The notes beneath the pieces are model-generated. The model ran no database searches, had not been told where the DNA came from, and was given only the letters and a program-made list of their open reading frames with translations. DNA of 36,907 nucleotides, taken from positions 1 to 36,907 of the forward strand of contig LFTD01000088.1 of assembly GCA_001512625.1 (NCBI GenBank), written 5' to 3'. The stretch's first letter is position 1. Each line of letters begins with the position of its first letter. The position numbers and the translations under genes are program-made. The DNA is from Clostridiales bacterium DTU036 (GTDB lineage Bacteria > Bacillota > Clostridia > Peptostreptococcales > Acidaminobacteraceae). This document shows, piece by piece, positions 1 through 9,000 of this stretch.

Positions 1-12
1 GGCCTTTTTTTT
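1..12 (+). terminator. Probable tail of an upstream intrinsic terminator
   Basis: The window opens with GGCC followed by eight T residues, which looks like the 3' arm and U-tract of a terminator for a gene to the left. The 5' arm is outside the window, so this is inference. Confidence 0.35.
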
Positions 13-18
13 GTAAAC

Positions 19-47
19 TTGATGAAATTATTAAAGGATGTTACAAT
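19..47 (+). promoter_or_regulatory. Sigma-A promoter of pyrH operon
   Basis: A -35 box TTGATG (19-24) and a -10 box TACAAT (42-47) are separated by 17 bases. Transcription would start near 54, about 27 bases before the pyrH start codon. The position after a likely terminator tail fits the start of a new operon. Confidence 0.6.
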
Positions 48-80
48 TATAAATATATTAAGTGTCAATTGGAGGAAGAT

Positions 81-782
81 TTGGATTATAAGCGTATACT
101 CCTAAAGCTAAGTGGAGAAGCACTAGCCCCCGCCTCAGGAACTGGCATTGATGATCAGGTACTTTTCAAGGTAGCCGACCAAATCAGGCTATTATATGAA
201 AAGGGCTATGAGATTGCCATAGTTGTTGGTGGAGGCAATTTTTGGAGGGGCAGAAGTAGTGGAGAAATGGACCGCTCAACTGCAGACTATATGGGAATGC
301 TGGCTACAGTAATAAATGGCCTGGCTCTACAGGATGCCATTGAGAAGTTTGATATTCCTACTAGGGTTATGTCAGCCATAGAAATGCCTAAGGTTGCTGA
401 AGCCTACATTAGAAGGAAGGCCTTAAGCCACTTGGAAAAGGGTAGGGTGATTATCTTTTCTGGGGGAATTGGCAATCCTTTTTTCTCAACCGATACAACA
501 GCTGCTCTTAGAGCTGCTGAGATAGAGGCTGAGATTGTGTTATTTGCCAAGACTGTAGATGGGGTCTATGATAAAGACCCAGTCCTTCATAGTGATGCCA
601 AGCGTTACTCAAGTATGAGTTATAGAGATATAATTGTGGGAGGCTTAAAGGTTATGGACCAAACAGCTGCTACCCTACTTATGGAAAATGGTATTCCCAG
701 CTTTGTATTTAGCATGAAGGAAGATAATAGTTTAATTGAAGCCCTTGAAAATGAAGAAAAAGGAACCATTATTAGGAGGTAA
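81..782 (+). CDS. pyrH: UMP kinase
   Basis: Phosphorylates UMP to UDP in cytosolic pyrimidine nucleotide synthesis. The protein starts DYKRILLKLSGEAL, has the glycine-rich VVGGGNFWRG loop, and carries FAKTVDGVYDKDP, all typical of bacterial hexameric UMP kinases of the amino acid kinase fold. About 233 residues, close to the family norm. The reading frame is open from a TTG at 69, but GGAGG at 71-75 sits five bases before the TTG at 81. Starting at 81 gives the usual family N-terminus, so I chose 81. First gene of the pyrH-frr-uppS-cdsA operon; the frr ribosome site lies in its last codons. Confidence 0.95.
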   Translation: MDYKRILLKLSGEALAPASGTGIDDQVLFKVADQIRLLYEKGYEIAIVVGGGNFWRGRSSGEMDRSTADYMGMLATVINGLALQDAIEKFDIPTRVMSAIEMPKVAEAYIRRKALSHLEKGRVIIFSGGIGNPFFSTDTTAALRAAEIEAEIVLFAKTVDGVYDKDPVLHSDAKRYSSMSYRDIIVGGLKVMDQTAATLLMENGIPSFVFSMKEDNSLIEALENEEKGTIIRR

Positions 783-787
783 ATTTT

Positions 788-1342
788 ATGAAGCAATTAT
801 ATAAAGAACTGGATACTAGTATAGCCAAGGCTCTGGATTTTTTAAAAGATGAGCTTTCTAGCGTCAGAGCAGGAAGGGCCCATCCAGGTATTTTGGATAG
901 GATAATGGTTAACTATTATGGCACCGATACCCCCCTAAATCAAATGGCATCTGTTTCTGCACCAGAAGCCAGACTTATTCTAATTTCACCCTATGATAAA
1001 ACTACAATACCTAGTATTGAAAAGGCAATTTTGAATTCGGATCTATCTCTAAATCCCAGTAATGATGGTAAGGTTATTAGGCTTAATCTTCCTCTTTTAA
1101 CTGAGGAAAACAGGCTTAAGCTTACTAAACTTGTTAAAAAACTTGGTGAAGAGTCCAAGGTGACAATAAGAAATGAAAGAAGAAATGTCATTGAGACTAT
1201 CAAAAAAATGGAAAAGGATGGAGACGTTAGAGAGGATGATTCCATCAAAGCCCAGGAAGAGGTTCAAAAGTCTATAGACAAGGCTGTTGCTGATATCGAT
1301 AAGCTTGTCGAAAATAAAACCCAGGAAATAATGGCGGTCTAA
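788..1342 (+). CDS. frr: Ribosome recycling factor
   Basis: With EF-G, splits post-termination 70S ribosomes so subunits can be reused. The 184-residue length is standard. The motif SSVRAGRAHPGILDRIMVNY near the N-terminus is the RRF signature, and the C-terminal half (VTIRNERRNVIETIKKMEKD) is the helical bundle domain. The start ATG at 788 follows AGGAGG (775-780) at the end of pyrH. The stop codon TAA shares one base with the uppS ATG, indicating translational coupling. Confidence 0.96.
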   Translation: MKQLYKELDTSIAKALDFLKDELSSVRAGRAHPGILDRIMVNYYGTDTPLNQMASVSAPEARLILISPYDKTTIPSIEKAILNSDLSLNPSNDGKVIRLNLPLLTEENRLKLTKLVKKLGEESKVTIRNERRNVIETIKKMEKDGDVREDDSIKAQEEVQKSIDKAVADIDKLVENKTQEIMAV

Positions 1343-2028
1343 TGATTCCAATTCATGTTGGCTTTATAATGGATGGTAATGGTAGGTGGGCTAAGAGTAG
1401 GGGGCTACCGAGATCTGCTGGCCATAGAGCGGGAACTGAAAATATCAGACACATTATTAGGACCTCAAAGGATCTTGGTATTAAATATCTATCCTTTTAC
1501 GCCTTTAGTACAGAAAACTTTAAAAGACCAGTAGAAGAAGTTACTTTTCTTATGAACCTTCTTATTGAGTTTTTTAATAAAGAGCTTCCTGAACTGATAG
1601 AAGAAGGGGCTAGAATTCATATTCTGGGGGACCTGTCTCTTTTTAAGCCTCCAGTTAGATTTGTATTAGAAAAGGCTATAAAGTCTACTGCTGATAATGA
1701 CAAGATCCACGTCTGCCTAGCCCTGGGTTATGGGGGCAGGGCTGAAATAGTTAGAGCTGTAAATCAAATAATTGCAGAGGGTATTAAAAAAGTTGATGAA
1801 GAGAGTTTTGAAGACTATCTTTATACTGCTGGTATGCCCCAAGTAGATTTTTTAATTAGGACTAGCGGAGAATTAAGAATTAGTAATTTTCTTCTTTACC
1901 AGCTTGCCTACAGTGAACTTTATTTTACACCGGTTTACTGGCCTGATTTTGGTAAGGAAAGCTATATGGAGGCCCTAGAAGACTTTGCAAGACGGAACAG
2001 ACGATTTGGAGGGGTAGAAGATGAATAA
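1342..2028 (+). CDS. uppS: Undecaprenyl diphosphate synthase (cis-prenyltransferase)
   Basis: Condenses isopentenyl diphosphate onto farnesyl diphosphate to make the C55 lipid carrier for peptidoglycan and other wall polymers. The catalytic aspartate is D11 in HVGFIMDGNGRWA. The substrate-binding segment FLIRTSGELRISNFL and the ending RRNRRFGG match the family. At 228 residues it is slightly shorter than the E. coli enzyme (about 253). It overlaps frr by one base and cdsA by eight. Its substrates come from the MEP pathway, two genes of which (dxr, ispG) lie just downstream. Confidence 0.95.
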   Translation: MIPIHVGFIMDGNGRWAKSRGLPRSAGHRAGTENIRHIIRTSKDLGIKYLSFYAFSTENFKRPVEEVTFLMNLLIEFFNKELPELIEEGARIHILGDLSLFKPPVRFVLEKAIKSTADNDKIHVCLALGYGGRAEIVRAVNQIIAEGIKKVDEESFEDYLYTAGMPQVDFLIRTSGELRISNFLLYQLAYSELYFTPVYWPDFGKESYMEALEDFARRNRRFGGVEDE

Positions 2029-2782
2029 ACGATTAATAACTGCAGCTGTAGGAATAGTATTATTATTGGGGCTCTTGTGGATTGGCGGGTTAGCGCTGCG
2101 AGTTGCAGTAATTATGATTACCCTACTTAGCATGATGGAGCTCAAAGGAACCCTGGGTTCTTCCTACCGGTTAGACGACTTTGTAAGTGCTGTTTTTGTT
2201 GTGCTTAGCTTCTTTTTACCCTGGGATCTGGCCATGGCACTAGGTTTTCTTTACTTGATAGTATCCTTAGGGCTTAGTTTTGTAATGAGTCCCCTTGATT
2301 TGAGAAGGACCCAGATGAATGGTTTTTCATATTTCTTTGTTCTTATACCCTTTATCCTTCTCTACAGGCTAATAGCCTTTTCTCCAATCAAGAACCTATA
2401 CCTTTTGGCTTTGGTTTTGGCCTGGGGCAATGACACCTTTGCCTACTATATAGGTAATATTTTTGGAAAGACCCATTATACAAGTATTAGCCCTAACAAA
2501 ACTGTTGAAGGTGCTCTAGGAGGCCTTTTAGGTGGTCTTCTCTTAGTTTTCTTAGTTGCAGCTATTATGGTGCCAGATATCTCTTATTTAGTCCTATTAA
2601 TCTATGGAGTCTTAGGAGGAGTTTTTGCCCAGCTTGGAGATTTTTTCGGTAGTTATATTAAGAGGAGCTGTAAGGTTAAGGACTTTGGAGTTGTAATGCC
2701 TGGTCATGGTGGTATTTTAGATAGGTTTATATCTGTTATGTTTTCCAGTGTCTTACTATATATGATGCATAATTTTTTCTAA
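2021..2782 (+). CDS. cdsA: Phosphatidate cytidylyltransferase with altered signature
   Basis: Makes CDP-diacylglycerol from CTP and phosphatidate in the membrane; pgsA (25676) uses that product. The 253-residue protein is almost entirely hydrophobic, with about seven or eight membrane segments. It carries the family segments NDTFAYYIGNIFGK and ISPNKTVEG. The C-terminal signature S-x-I-K-R-x4-K-D-x-G-x4-G-H-G-G-I-L-D-R-F is intact, except that the aspartate expected right after F is isoleucine (I237, codon ATA). Starts at ATG 2021 with GGAGGGG upstream, inside uppS. Last gene of its operon, followed by a terminator. Family assignment is firm; activity given I237 is uncertain. Confidence 0.92.
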   Translation: MNKRLITAAVGIVLLLGLLWIGGLALRVAVIMITLLSMMELKGTLGSSYRLDDFVSAVFVVLSFFLPWDLAMALGFLYLIVSLGLSFVMSPLDLRRTQMNGFSYFFVLIPFILLYRLIAFSPIKNLYLLALVLAWGNDTFAYYIGNIFGKTHYTSISPNKTVEGALGGLLGGLLLVFLVAAIMVPDISYLVLLIYGVLGGVFAQLGDFFGSYIKRSCKVKDFGVVMPGHGGILDRFISVMFSSVLLYMMHNFF

Positions 2783-2792
2783 TAGAGACTAT

Positions 2793-2815
2793 AAGGAGCC
2801 TGGCTCCTTTTTTTA
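2793..2815 (+). terminator. Intrinsic terminator after cdsA
   Basis: AAGGAG (2793-2798) pairs with CTCCTT (2804-2809) around CCTGG, followed by a T-run to 2814. It closes the pyrH-cdsA operon. Confidence 0.85.
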
Positions 2816-2845
2816 TTGTCATAATCAAGCTGTGGAATCTATAAG
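2816..2845 (+). promoter_or_regulatory. Possible promoter of dxr operon
   Basis: TTGTCA (2816-2821) and TATAAG (2840-2845) are 18 bases apart, between the cdsA terminator and dxr. TATACT at 2856-2861 is an alternative -10, but its -35 is poor and it leaves almost no leader. A promoter is needed here because of the terminator; the exact boxes are uncertain. Confidence 0.45.
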
Positions 2846-2877
2846 CCTTCTGGTGTATACTTAGGTGTGGGGTAATT

Positions 2878-3996
2878 ATGAAAAAAATAGGTTTGTTAGG
2901 CGCCAGTGGTTCTATTGGCAGCCAGACTCTGGATGTAATTGCTAGAGATAGTAACTTTAAACTAAGTTACTTTACTGTTAATAGCTCTATTTCCAGGGCC
3001 AAGGAAATAATTGAAGAGTTTAAACCAGACTACTGTCTGATTACATCAAATAAAAGAAATGAGCTGGGAAGCCACTATCAAAATACCAAGATACTAGGCT
3101 TAGAAGACTTGGAGGGCCTTATTAAAAACCAGGAGGCAGATATAGTCCTAAATGCCATGATGGGTATGTCGGGCCTTGCCTCAAGCTGGTGGGTTTTAGA
3201 GACTGGTGGTAAATTAGCTCTGGCTAATAAAGAGAGCCTAGTAAGCGCAGGGGGGCTTCTAAAGGCCCTTGAGAAAAAACATGGAGGACTTATCCTTCCT
3301 GTTGACTCAGAACACAGTGCCATTTGGCAGTGTTTGGAGGGTAATAATAGCCAGGGAGTAGAAAAGTTAATCCTTACTGCTTCAGGTGGGGCTTTTAGGG
3401 ATATAAGTAGGGGTGAAATGCTGACTAAAAAGGCTAGTGATGCCCTTAAACACCCTAACTGGTCCATGGGTCTAAAGATAACCATTGACTCTGCCACCCT
3501 TATGAATAAGGGGCTTGAGGTAATGGAGGCCTACTGGCTCTTTGGAATAGAGCCAGAAAGGATTGATGTGATTATTCACAGAGAGAGCCTTATCCATTCA
3601 ATGGTCCAGTATAAAGATGGTAGTGTGCTAGCCCAGCTGGGTATTTCAGATATGCGCCAGCCCATCCACTACGCGCTTCATGAGAAAAATAGAAGGCCTT
3701 TGGATTTGGAAAGACTGGATTTTAATCAAATATCTTCCTTAAATTTCCAGCCCCTAGATCATGAAAAATACCCTAGTCTTAGCTACTGTTATAGAGCACT
3801 AGAAGAGGGAGGCAACAGGCCGCTTTGCCTTAATACAATCAATGAGATCCTGGTAGAAAGATATCTTAAAGATCAAATAAGTCTGAGGGATTTATTTGAT
3901 GGGCTAGAGGCCAGCTTTGAAGAAGAATTCTTTGAACCAAAGAGTTTAGAAGACCTCCTTTTGGAGGAAGAAAGAATTAGAAGGAATATGAAATAA
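2878..3996 (+). CDS. dxr: 1-deoxy-D-xylulose 5-phosphate reductoisomerase
   Basis: Converts DXP to 2-C-methyl-D-erythritol 4-phosphate with NADPH, the first committed MEP pathway step. Visible motifs are the NADPH-binding GASGSIGSQTLDVI at residues 8-21, the metal and substrate loops PVDSEHSAIWQ and TASGGAF, and the flap/active-site segment HPNWSMGLKITIDSATLMNK followed by GLEVMEA. Length 372 residues, a little shorter than E. coli (about 398). First gene of the dxr-rseP-ispG-polC group. ispG, three genes on, acts later in the same pathway. Confidence 0.96.
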   Translation: MKKIGLLGASGSIGSQTLDVIARDSNFKLSYFTVNSSISRAKEIIEEFKPDYCLITSNKRNELGSHYQNTKILGLEDLEGLIKNQEADIVLNAMMGMSGLASSWWVLETGGKLALANKESLVSAGGLLKALEKKHGGLILPVDSEHSAIWQCLEGNNSQGVEKLILTASGGAFRDISRGEMLTKKASDALKHPNWSMGLKITIDSATLMNKGLEVMEAYWLFGIEPERIDVIIHRESLIHSMVQYKDGSVLAQLGISDMRQPIHYALHEKNRRPLDLERLDFNQISSLNFQPLDHEKYPSLSYCYRALEEGGNRPLCLNTINEILVERYLKDQISLRDLFDGLEASFEEEFFEPKSLEDLLLEEERIRRNMK

Positions 3997-3998
3997 AT

Positions 3999-4994
3999 AT
4001 GCTTACCTTTATAAATTTTATAATAATATTTAACTTAATAGTATTTTTCCATGAGTTCGGCCACTTTATTATGGCAAGGAAAAATGGAGTAAGAGTACAT
4101 GAATTTGCCCTAGGAATGGGGCCAGCTATTTTCTCGAGAACCAAGGGGGATACCCAGTATTCTTTAAGGCTTCTTCCGCTAGGAGGCTACTGCAAAATGG
4201 AGGGAGAGGACGAGGCCAGTCCCAACCAGGATTCTTTTAGTGAAAAGACTGCCTGGCAGCGTTTTAGTATAATTATTGCTGGCCCAATTATGAACTTTAT
4301 TTTAGCACTAATTTTATTTTTTGGACTTAATGCCTTCACAGGAGTTCCCAGCCTAACTATTTCTGAAGTAATAGATGGGCCTGCTAAGGAGGCGGGAATT
4401 GTGGCAGGTGACAAGGTCTTAGAAATCGACTCTCAGAAGATTAAGAACTGGCAAGACCTGGTAAATGCCATAGATTTAAGTGATGACAAGGTTGAGGTTC
4501 TGGTTGAAAAAGCCAGTGGAGGCCAGCAGGCCTATACTTTGGAGCCAATGGTAGAAGAAGGCGTCAAACTAATTGGTATTGTTCAGGGCAGAGAAAAGAG
4601 CTTTTTTGGTGCTTTTAAGTATGCTGTGTCGCAAATCTTATCAATTTTTGGAAGCTTTTTTACCTTCTTCTCTAGACTTTTTACAGGTCAGGGCTCCAGC
4701 GATGATGTGGCTGGACCACTGGGTCTGGTTAAACTTGTTGATGAGGTAACTAAGGCTGGCTTTTATATGGTGGTTTTCTTTACTGCCTTCTTTAGTATGA
4801 ACCTAGGCGTAATGAATTTACTACCTATACCAGCACTAGATGGCGGTAGACTATTATTTATTATAGTAGAACTGGTAAGAGGCAAGCCTTTAGATCCGGA
4901 CAAGGAAGGTATGATTCACTTTGCTGGATTTGTCTTTTTAATGCTTGTTATGGTTTTTGTGACCTTCCTTGATATACAGAAATGGATAAACTGA
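3999..4994 (+). CDS. rseP: Site-2 intramembrane zinc metalloprotease (RseP/RasP family)
   Basis: Cuts transmembrane segments of anti-sigma factors and signal peptides within the membrane. The zinc motif HEFGH (H18-H22) lies in the first membrane helix, and the third ligand is D281 in LLPIPALDGGR. A PDZ-like domain covers roughly residues 115-190 (VIDGPAKEAGIVAGDKVLEID). There are about four membrane helices in 331 residues with one PDZ domain, the Gram-positive form. It begins two bases after dxr, with only a weak ribosome site, and overlaps ispG. Confidence 0.93.
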   Translation: MLTFINFIIIFNLIVFFHEFGHFIMARKNGVRVHEFALGMGPAIFSRTKGDTQYSLRLLPLGGYCKMEGEDEASPNQDSFSEKTAWQRFSIIIAGPIMNFILALILFFGLNAFTGVPSLTISEVIDGPAKEAGIVAGDKVLEIDSQKIKNWQDLVNAIDLSDDKVEVLVEKASGGQQAYTLEPMVEEGVKLIGIVQGREKSFFGAFKYAVSQILSIFGSFFTFFSRLFTGQGSSDDVAGPLGLVKLVDEVTKAGFYMVVFFTAFFSMNLGVMNLLPIPALDGGRLLFIIVELVRGKPLDPDKEGMIHFAGFVFLMLVMVFVTFLDIQKWIN

Positions 4995-6031
4995 TGACTA
5001 GAGCAGTTAAAATAGGAAATGTAATTATAGGGGGAGGTTTTCCCCCAGCCCTTCAGTCCATGACTACAACTAAGACCCAGGATATAGAAGCTACTGTGGA
5101 GCAAATTTTAGAGCTTGAGAAGCTAGGTTGTGAGATTATCCGGGTTACAGCCAATAATAAAGAGGCTGCCCTGGCAATTTCAGAGATTAAAAAGAGGATA
5201 AATATTCCCCTTGTAGCTGATATTCATTTTGATCCTGAAATGGCTATTATTGCCCTGAATGCTGGAGCAGATAAAATCAGGATAAACCCTGGTAACATGG
5301 CTCTAGATGCCCTGGATAGGATTTTGGAGCTGGCCAAGAGTAAGGACGCCGCTATAAGAATTGGTATTAACTCTGGTAGTTTGGAAAAAGAATTTTTAGA
5401 TAAATACGGTGTAAGTTCCCAGGCCATGCTTGAGAGCATGAAGAAGTATGTGGCTTATTTTGAGGAGAGGGGCTTTGAAAAGATTATCCTCTCTGCTAAA
5501 GCCTCTGATGTTAGGCTAACAGTAGAAGTAAATGAGCTTCTAGCCCAGCACTTTGATTATCCTCTTCATTTAGGAGTTACTGAGGCAGGGGTATATGAAA
5601 CAGCCATTATAAAGTCTGCCATGGGTATAGGCAGTCTACTGCTAAGGGGGATTGGGGATACACTGAGGGTTTCTATTACAGGAGACCCTAGGCAGGAACT
5701 GCCAGTGGCCAAGGAGATCCTCCAGGTACTAGGCCTTAGGAGCGGGATAAATGTGATTAGCTGCCCCACTTGTGGCAGGTGCGAAATGGATTTAGCTAAT
5801 CTGGCAACTAGGATTAGTAAAGAAGTTAAGGGCATAGACAAGGACCTTACTATAGCCATAATGGGCTGCGCTGTAAATGGACCAGGAGAGGCTAGGGAAG
5901 CTGATATTGGTATAGCAGGAGGTAGGGGTTCAGGGCTGCTCTTTAAAAAGGGTCAGATTATTGAAAAGGTTGATGAAAAGGACCTTTATGAAAGACTTAT
6001 GACAGAAATCAAAGGAGAGTTGGATGCTTAA
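4982..6031 (+). CDS. ispG: 4-hydroxy-3-methylbut-2-en-1-yl diphosphate synthase
   Basis: A [4Fe-4S] enzyme that converts MEcPP to HMBPP, the penultimate MEP step. The cluster ligands are visible: C261 and C264 in SCPTCGRC, and C296 in MGCAVNGPGEA. The N-terminal TIM barrel has VKIGNVIIGGGFPPALQSM and PLVADIHFDP. The start could be ATG 4982 or ATG 4994. The latter overlaps the rseP stop as TGATG and gives a more usual N-terminus; neither has a clear ribosome site. About 345-349 residues, normal for the Gram-positive form. Confidence 0.95.
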   Translation: MDKLMTRAVKIGNVIIGGGFPPALQSMTTTKTQDIEATVEQILELEKLGCEIIRVTANNKEAALAISEIKKRINIPLVADIHFDPEMAIIALNAGADKIRINPGNMALDALDRILELAKSKDAAIRIGINSGSLEKEFLDKYGVSSQAMLESMKKYVAYFEERGFEKIILSAKASDVRLTVEVNELLAQHFDYPLHLGVTEAGVYETAIIKSAMGIGSLLLRGIGDTLRVSITGDPRQELPVAKEILQVLGLRSGINVISCPTCGRCEMDLANLATRISKEVKGIDKDLTIAIMGCAVNGPGEAREADIGIAGGRGSGLLFKKGQIIEKVDEKDLYERLMTEIKGELDA

Positions 6032-9000
6032 GCTAGATACTTATCTAGAAGAGTATTTTGGGGCCACTGAAATAGTAAAGGCCCTTCTTTTTGAGGAGGA
6101 GCTTAGCCTAGACCTCTATCTTTTAGTTGAAGAGCAAAAGGATGCTAAAGCTTTAGAAGCCAGCCTGGGCCAGACCCTAGGTCTAAACCTTAGAATCTTT
6201 ACAAGAAGAGATGGGACAATTCCTGGCCTTTTAAAGGATTTTAAACTAGAGCGCGGCGGGCTTCCAGAGGACCTTGATTATAAGCTAGTAGATGGAAGCT
6301 TAGAACTTATCTCAAGTGATACTGACTGGCTAAATAGCAAGCTTAAGGAGCTTGAAGATTTTTTTTGGCCCTGGCAGGAAATAAAGCTGATAGGTGTGGC
6401 TTCTAAGATAGAAGAAGAGGATTTTAGGGAAGCTCTAAAAGATGAATTAAATCAGCTTGTTAAAGACAATGCGGTTATTAAAGAAACCAAGGAAAAAAAG
6501 AAAAAAACCCACAAGTACCTCCAGAAGGTCAGGGGGCCCTTTGTTAAAATTGCAGATATCATAGAAGAGGAGCAGGGCCAAAATCTTTCCATTGCAGGTG
6601 AGCTTATTTCCATTGATAAAAGAGACCTAAAAAATGGCAAGGTTCTTGTCACGCTAAGTATTTATGATGGGACAAACTCCATGGGCTGTAAGTTTTTTAC
6701 CAGTAAAAAAGACGAGGAAGTCCTTGATGGAATTATTAATAAGGGGGATTTTTACAGTCTTCAGGGAAGCCTTAAGTATGATAGTTATAATAATGAACTT
6801 ATGCTCTTCCCCAGCAGAATAAACCAAATAGAAAGGCCTCCCGAAAAAATGGATAGGGCCGAAAGAAAAAGGGTTGAACTGCATCTTCACACCACTATGA
6901 GTGAAATTGATGGAGTAAGTGATATAGCTGATTATCTGGCCAGAGCCAAGGCCTGGGGCCATAAAGCCCTGGCTATAACTGATCTTGCCAGTTTTCATAG
7001 TTTTCCTAAAGCCTTTGAAAAGGCCAAAAAATCTGATATTAAGGTCCTCTATGGTCTGGAAATCCTCGAGTATGATGATGAGAAGCCTGTTGTTGAAATT
7101 GAGAACTATGGCTTTCATGATACCTTTATAGCCCTGGATCTTGAGACAACTGGCCTTAGAAACGATAGGGATGAAATTATTGAAATAGGGGCGGTTAAGA
7201 TTCAAAACTTTCAAATAGTGGATAGCTACCATAGTTTTGTAAAGCCTGATAAGAATATTCCTTATCATATAACTGAACTTACTGGTATAACTAATGAGAT
7301 GGTTTCAGGGGCAAGGGAGCTAAAAGAGGTTTTTGGGGAGTTTTTGAGCTTCACTGAGGACTATCCTATTGTTGGCCATAATTTGGATTTTGATAGGGGC
7401 TTTTTGCAGGTGGCTGCAAAGAAGCTTGGCTATGACTTTAATCCTCAGGGAGTAGATACTCTGGCTCTTAGTAGGCTTGTGCTTAGGGATATTAAGAGGC
7501 ATAGGCTAAACCAGGTTGCTAAAAAATTAAAGATTCCTCAGCTAGACCACCATAGGGCCCTTGATGACGCCCTAGTTTGTGGAAAGATTTTTGTTGAACT
7601 TTTAAGGATACTTGAAAATCAGGATGTAAGGGACTTTGACGGGGTAAACAGCCTAGCTGACCAGTACTACTATATATCTGCTTCTAGAAAGTATACAACT
7701 AGTCTTCTTGCAAAAAACACCCAGTCCTTAAAGAAACTTTATGAGATGGCCTCTATTTCAAATCTAAACTACCTTGAGCATGGCCAGCCTCTAGTACCCT
7801 CAAGTTTACTTAAGCAGTATAGAGAACACTTTCTGGTTGGCTCCAGTGGCAGTGATGGTTGGCTGGTTGATAACATCATAATGTGCACTCCTGAAGAAGA
7901 GCTAAAAGATTATATGAAAAAATATGACTTCGTTGAGCTTCAGCCCCTAGGTCAGTACTCAAGATATTTTGAGCGCAATACTTTAAATAGCCTAGATGAG
8001 CTTAAGGAGGTCCATATGAAGATAATTGAGCTTGCCGATGGAGCAGGTCTACCCTTAGTTGCCACCGGCGATGTAAGGTATCTTGATAAGGAAGACTTTC
8101 TTTATAGAAATATTGTAAGGGCGGGACAGAAAAAGAACCTATCCTTGGAGGTCAGTGGCAACCACTACTTTAGGACCACTGAGGAGATGATGGAAGAATT
8201 TGTTCATCTAGGGGATAGGGCAGAAGAAATCGTTATAGATAATACAATAAAAATTGCCGACTCGATAGAGGAAATTATCCCTATTCCTCAGGGCAAATTT
8301 CCTCCTGAAATAGAGGGTAGCGACCTCGAGCTTAAAAACAAGTGCTATAGCAGGGCTGAAGCCAGGTATGGTAGTCCACTTCCTGAGTTGATTAAGGCCA
8401 GGCTTGACTATGAGCTCAATGCAATAATTAAAAACAAATTTTCAGTACTATATATAGTTGCAGAAAAACTAGTTAAAAAATCTAATGATGCAGGCTACCT
8501 TGTTGGGTCCAGGGGTTCAGTGGGATCTTCCTTTGCTGCTACAATGGCTGGTATAACCGAGGTCAACCCCTTGCCACCCCACTACTACTGTAAGAATTGC
8601 AAATACAGTGAATTTGCAGATGAGGCCATCTATGATAATGGCTATGATATGAAGAACAAGGACTGCCCCGTTTGTGGAAGCCTTCTTAAAAAGGATGGCT
8701 TTAACATTCCCTTTGAATCCTTTATGGGTTTTGAGGGAAATAAGGAACCTGATATTGACCTAAACTTTGCTCCAAATATCCAGGGAGAAATCCATAAGTA
8801 TACTGAGGAACTCTTTGGTAGAGACAATGTATTTAAGGCAGGTACCATTGGAACAGTTGCTGATAGGACTGCCTTTGGCTATGTGATTAACTACTTTGAA
8901 GAAAGGGATATGGAGATTTCCCGCAGGGAGATAGAGCGGATTATTGGTAGGGTAACAGGTGTTAGAAGGTCTTCTGGCCAGCATCCAGGAGGTATTATTG

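Noticed and set aside
69-80. pyrH start at TTG 69
   Set aside because: It would put the strong GGAGG inside the coding sequence; TTG 81 is correctly spaced and gives the usual N-terminus.
6654-7268. 204-residue minus-strand frame inside polC
   Set aside because: Antisense to conserved PHP and exonuclease motifs, with no ribosome site or family resemblance.
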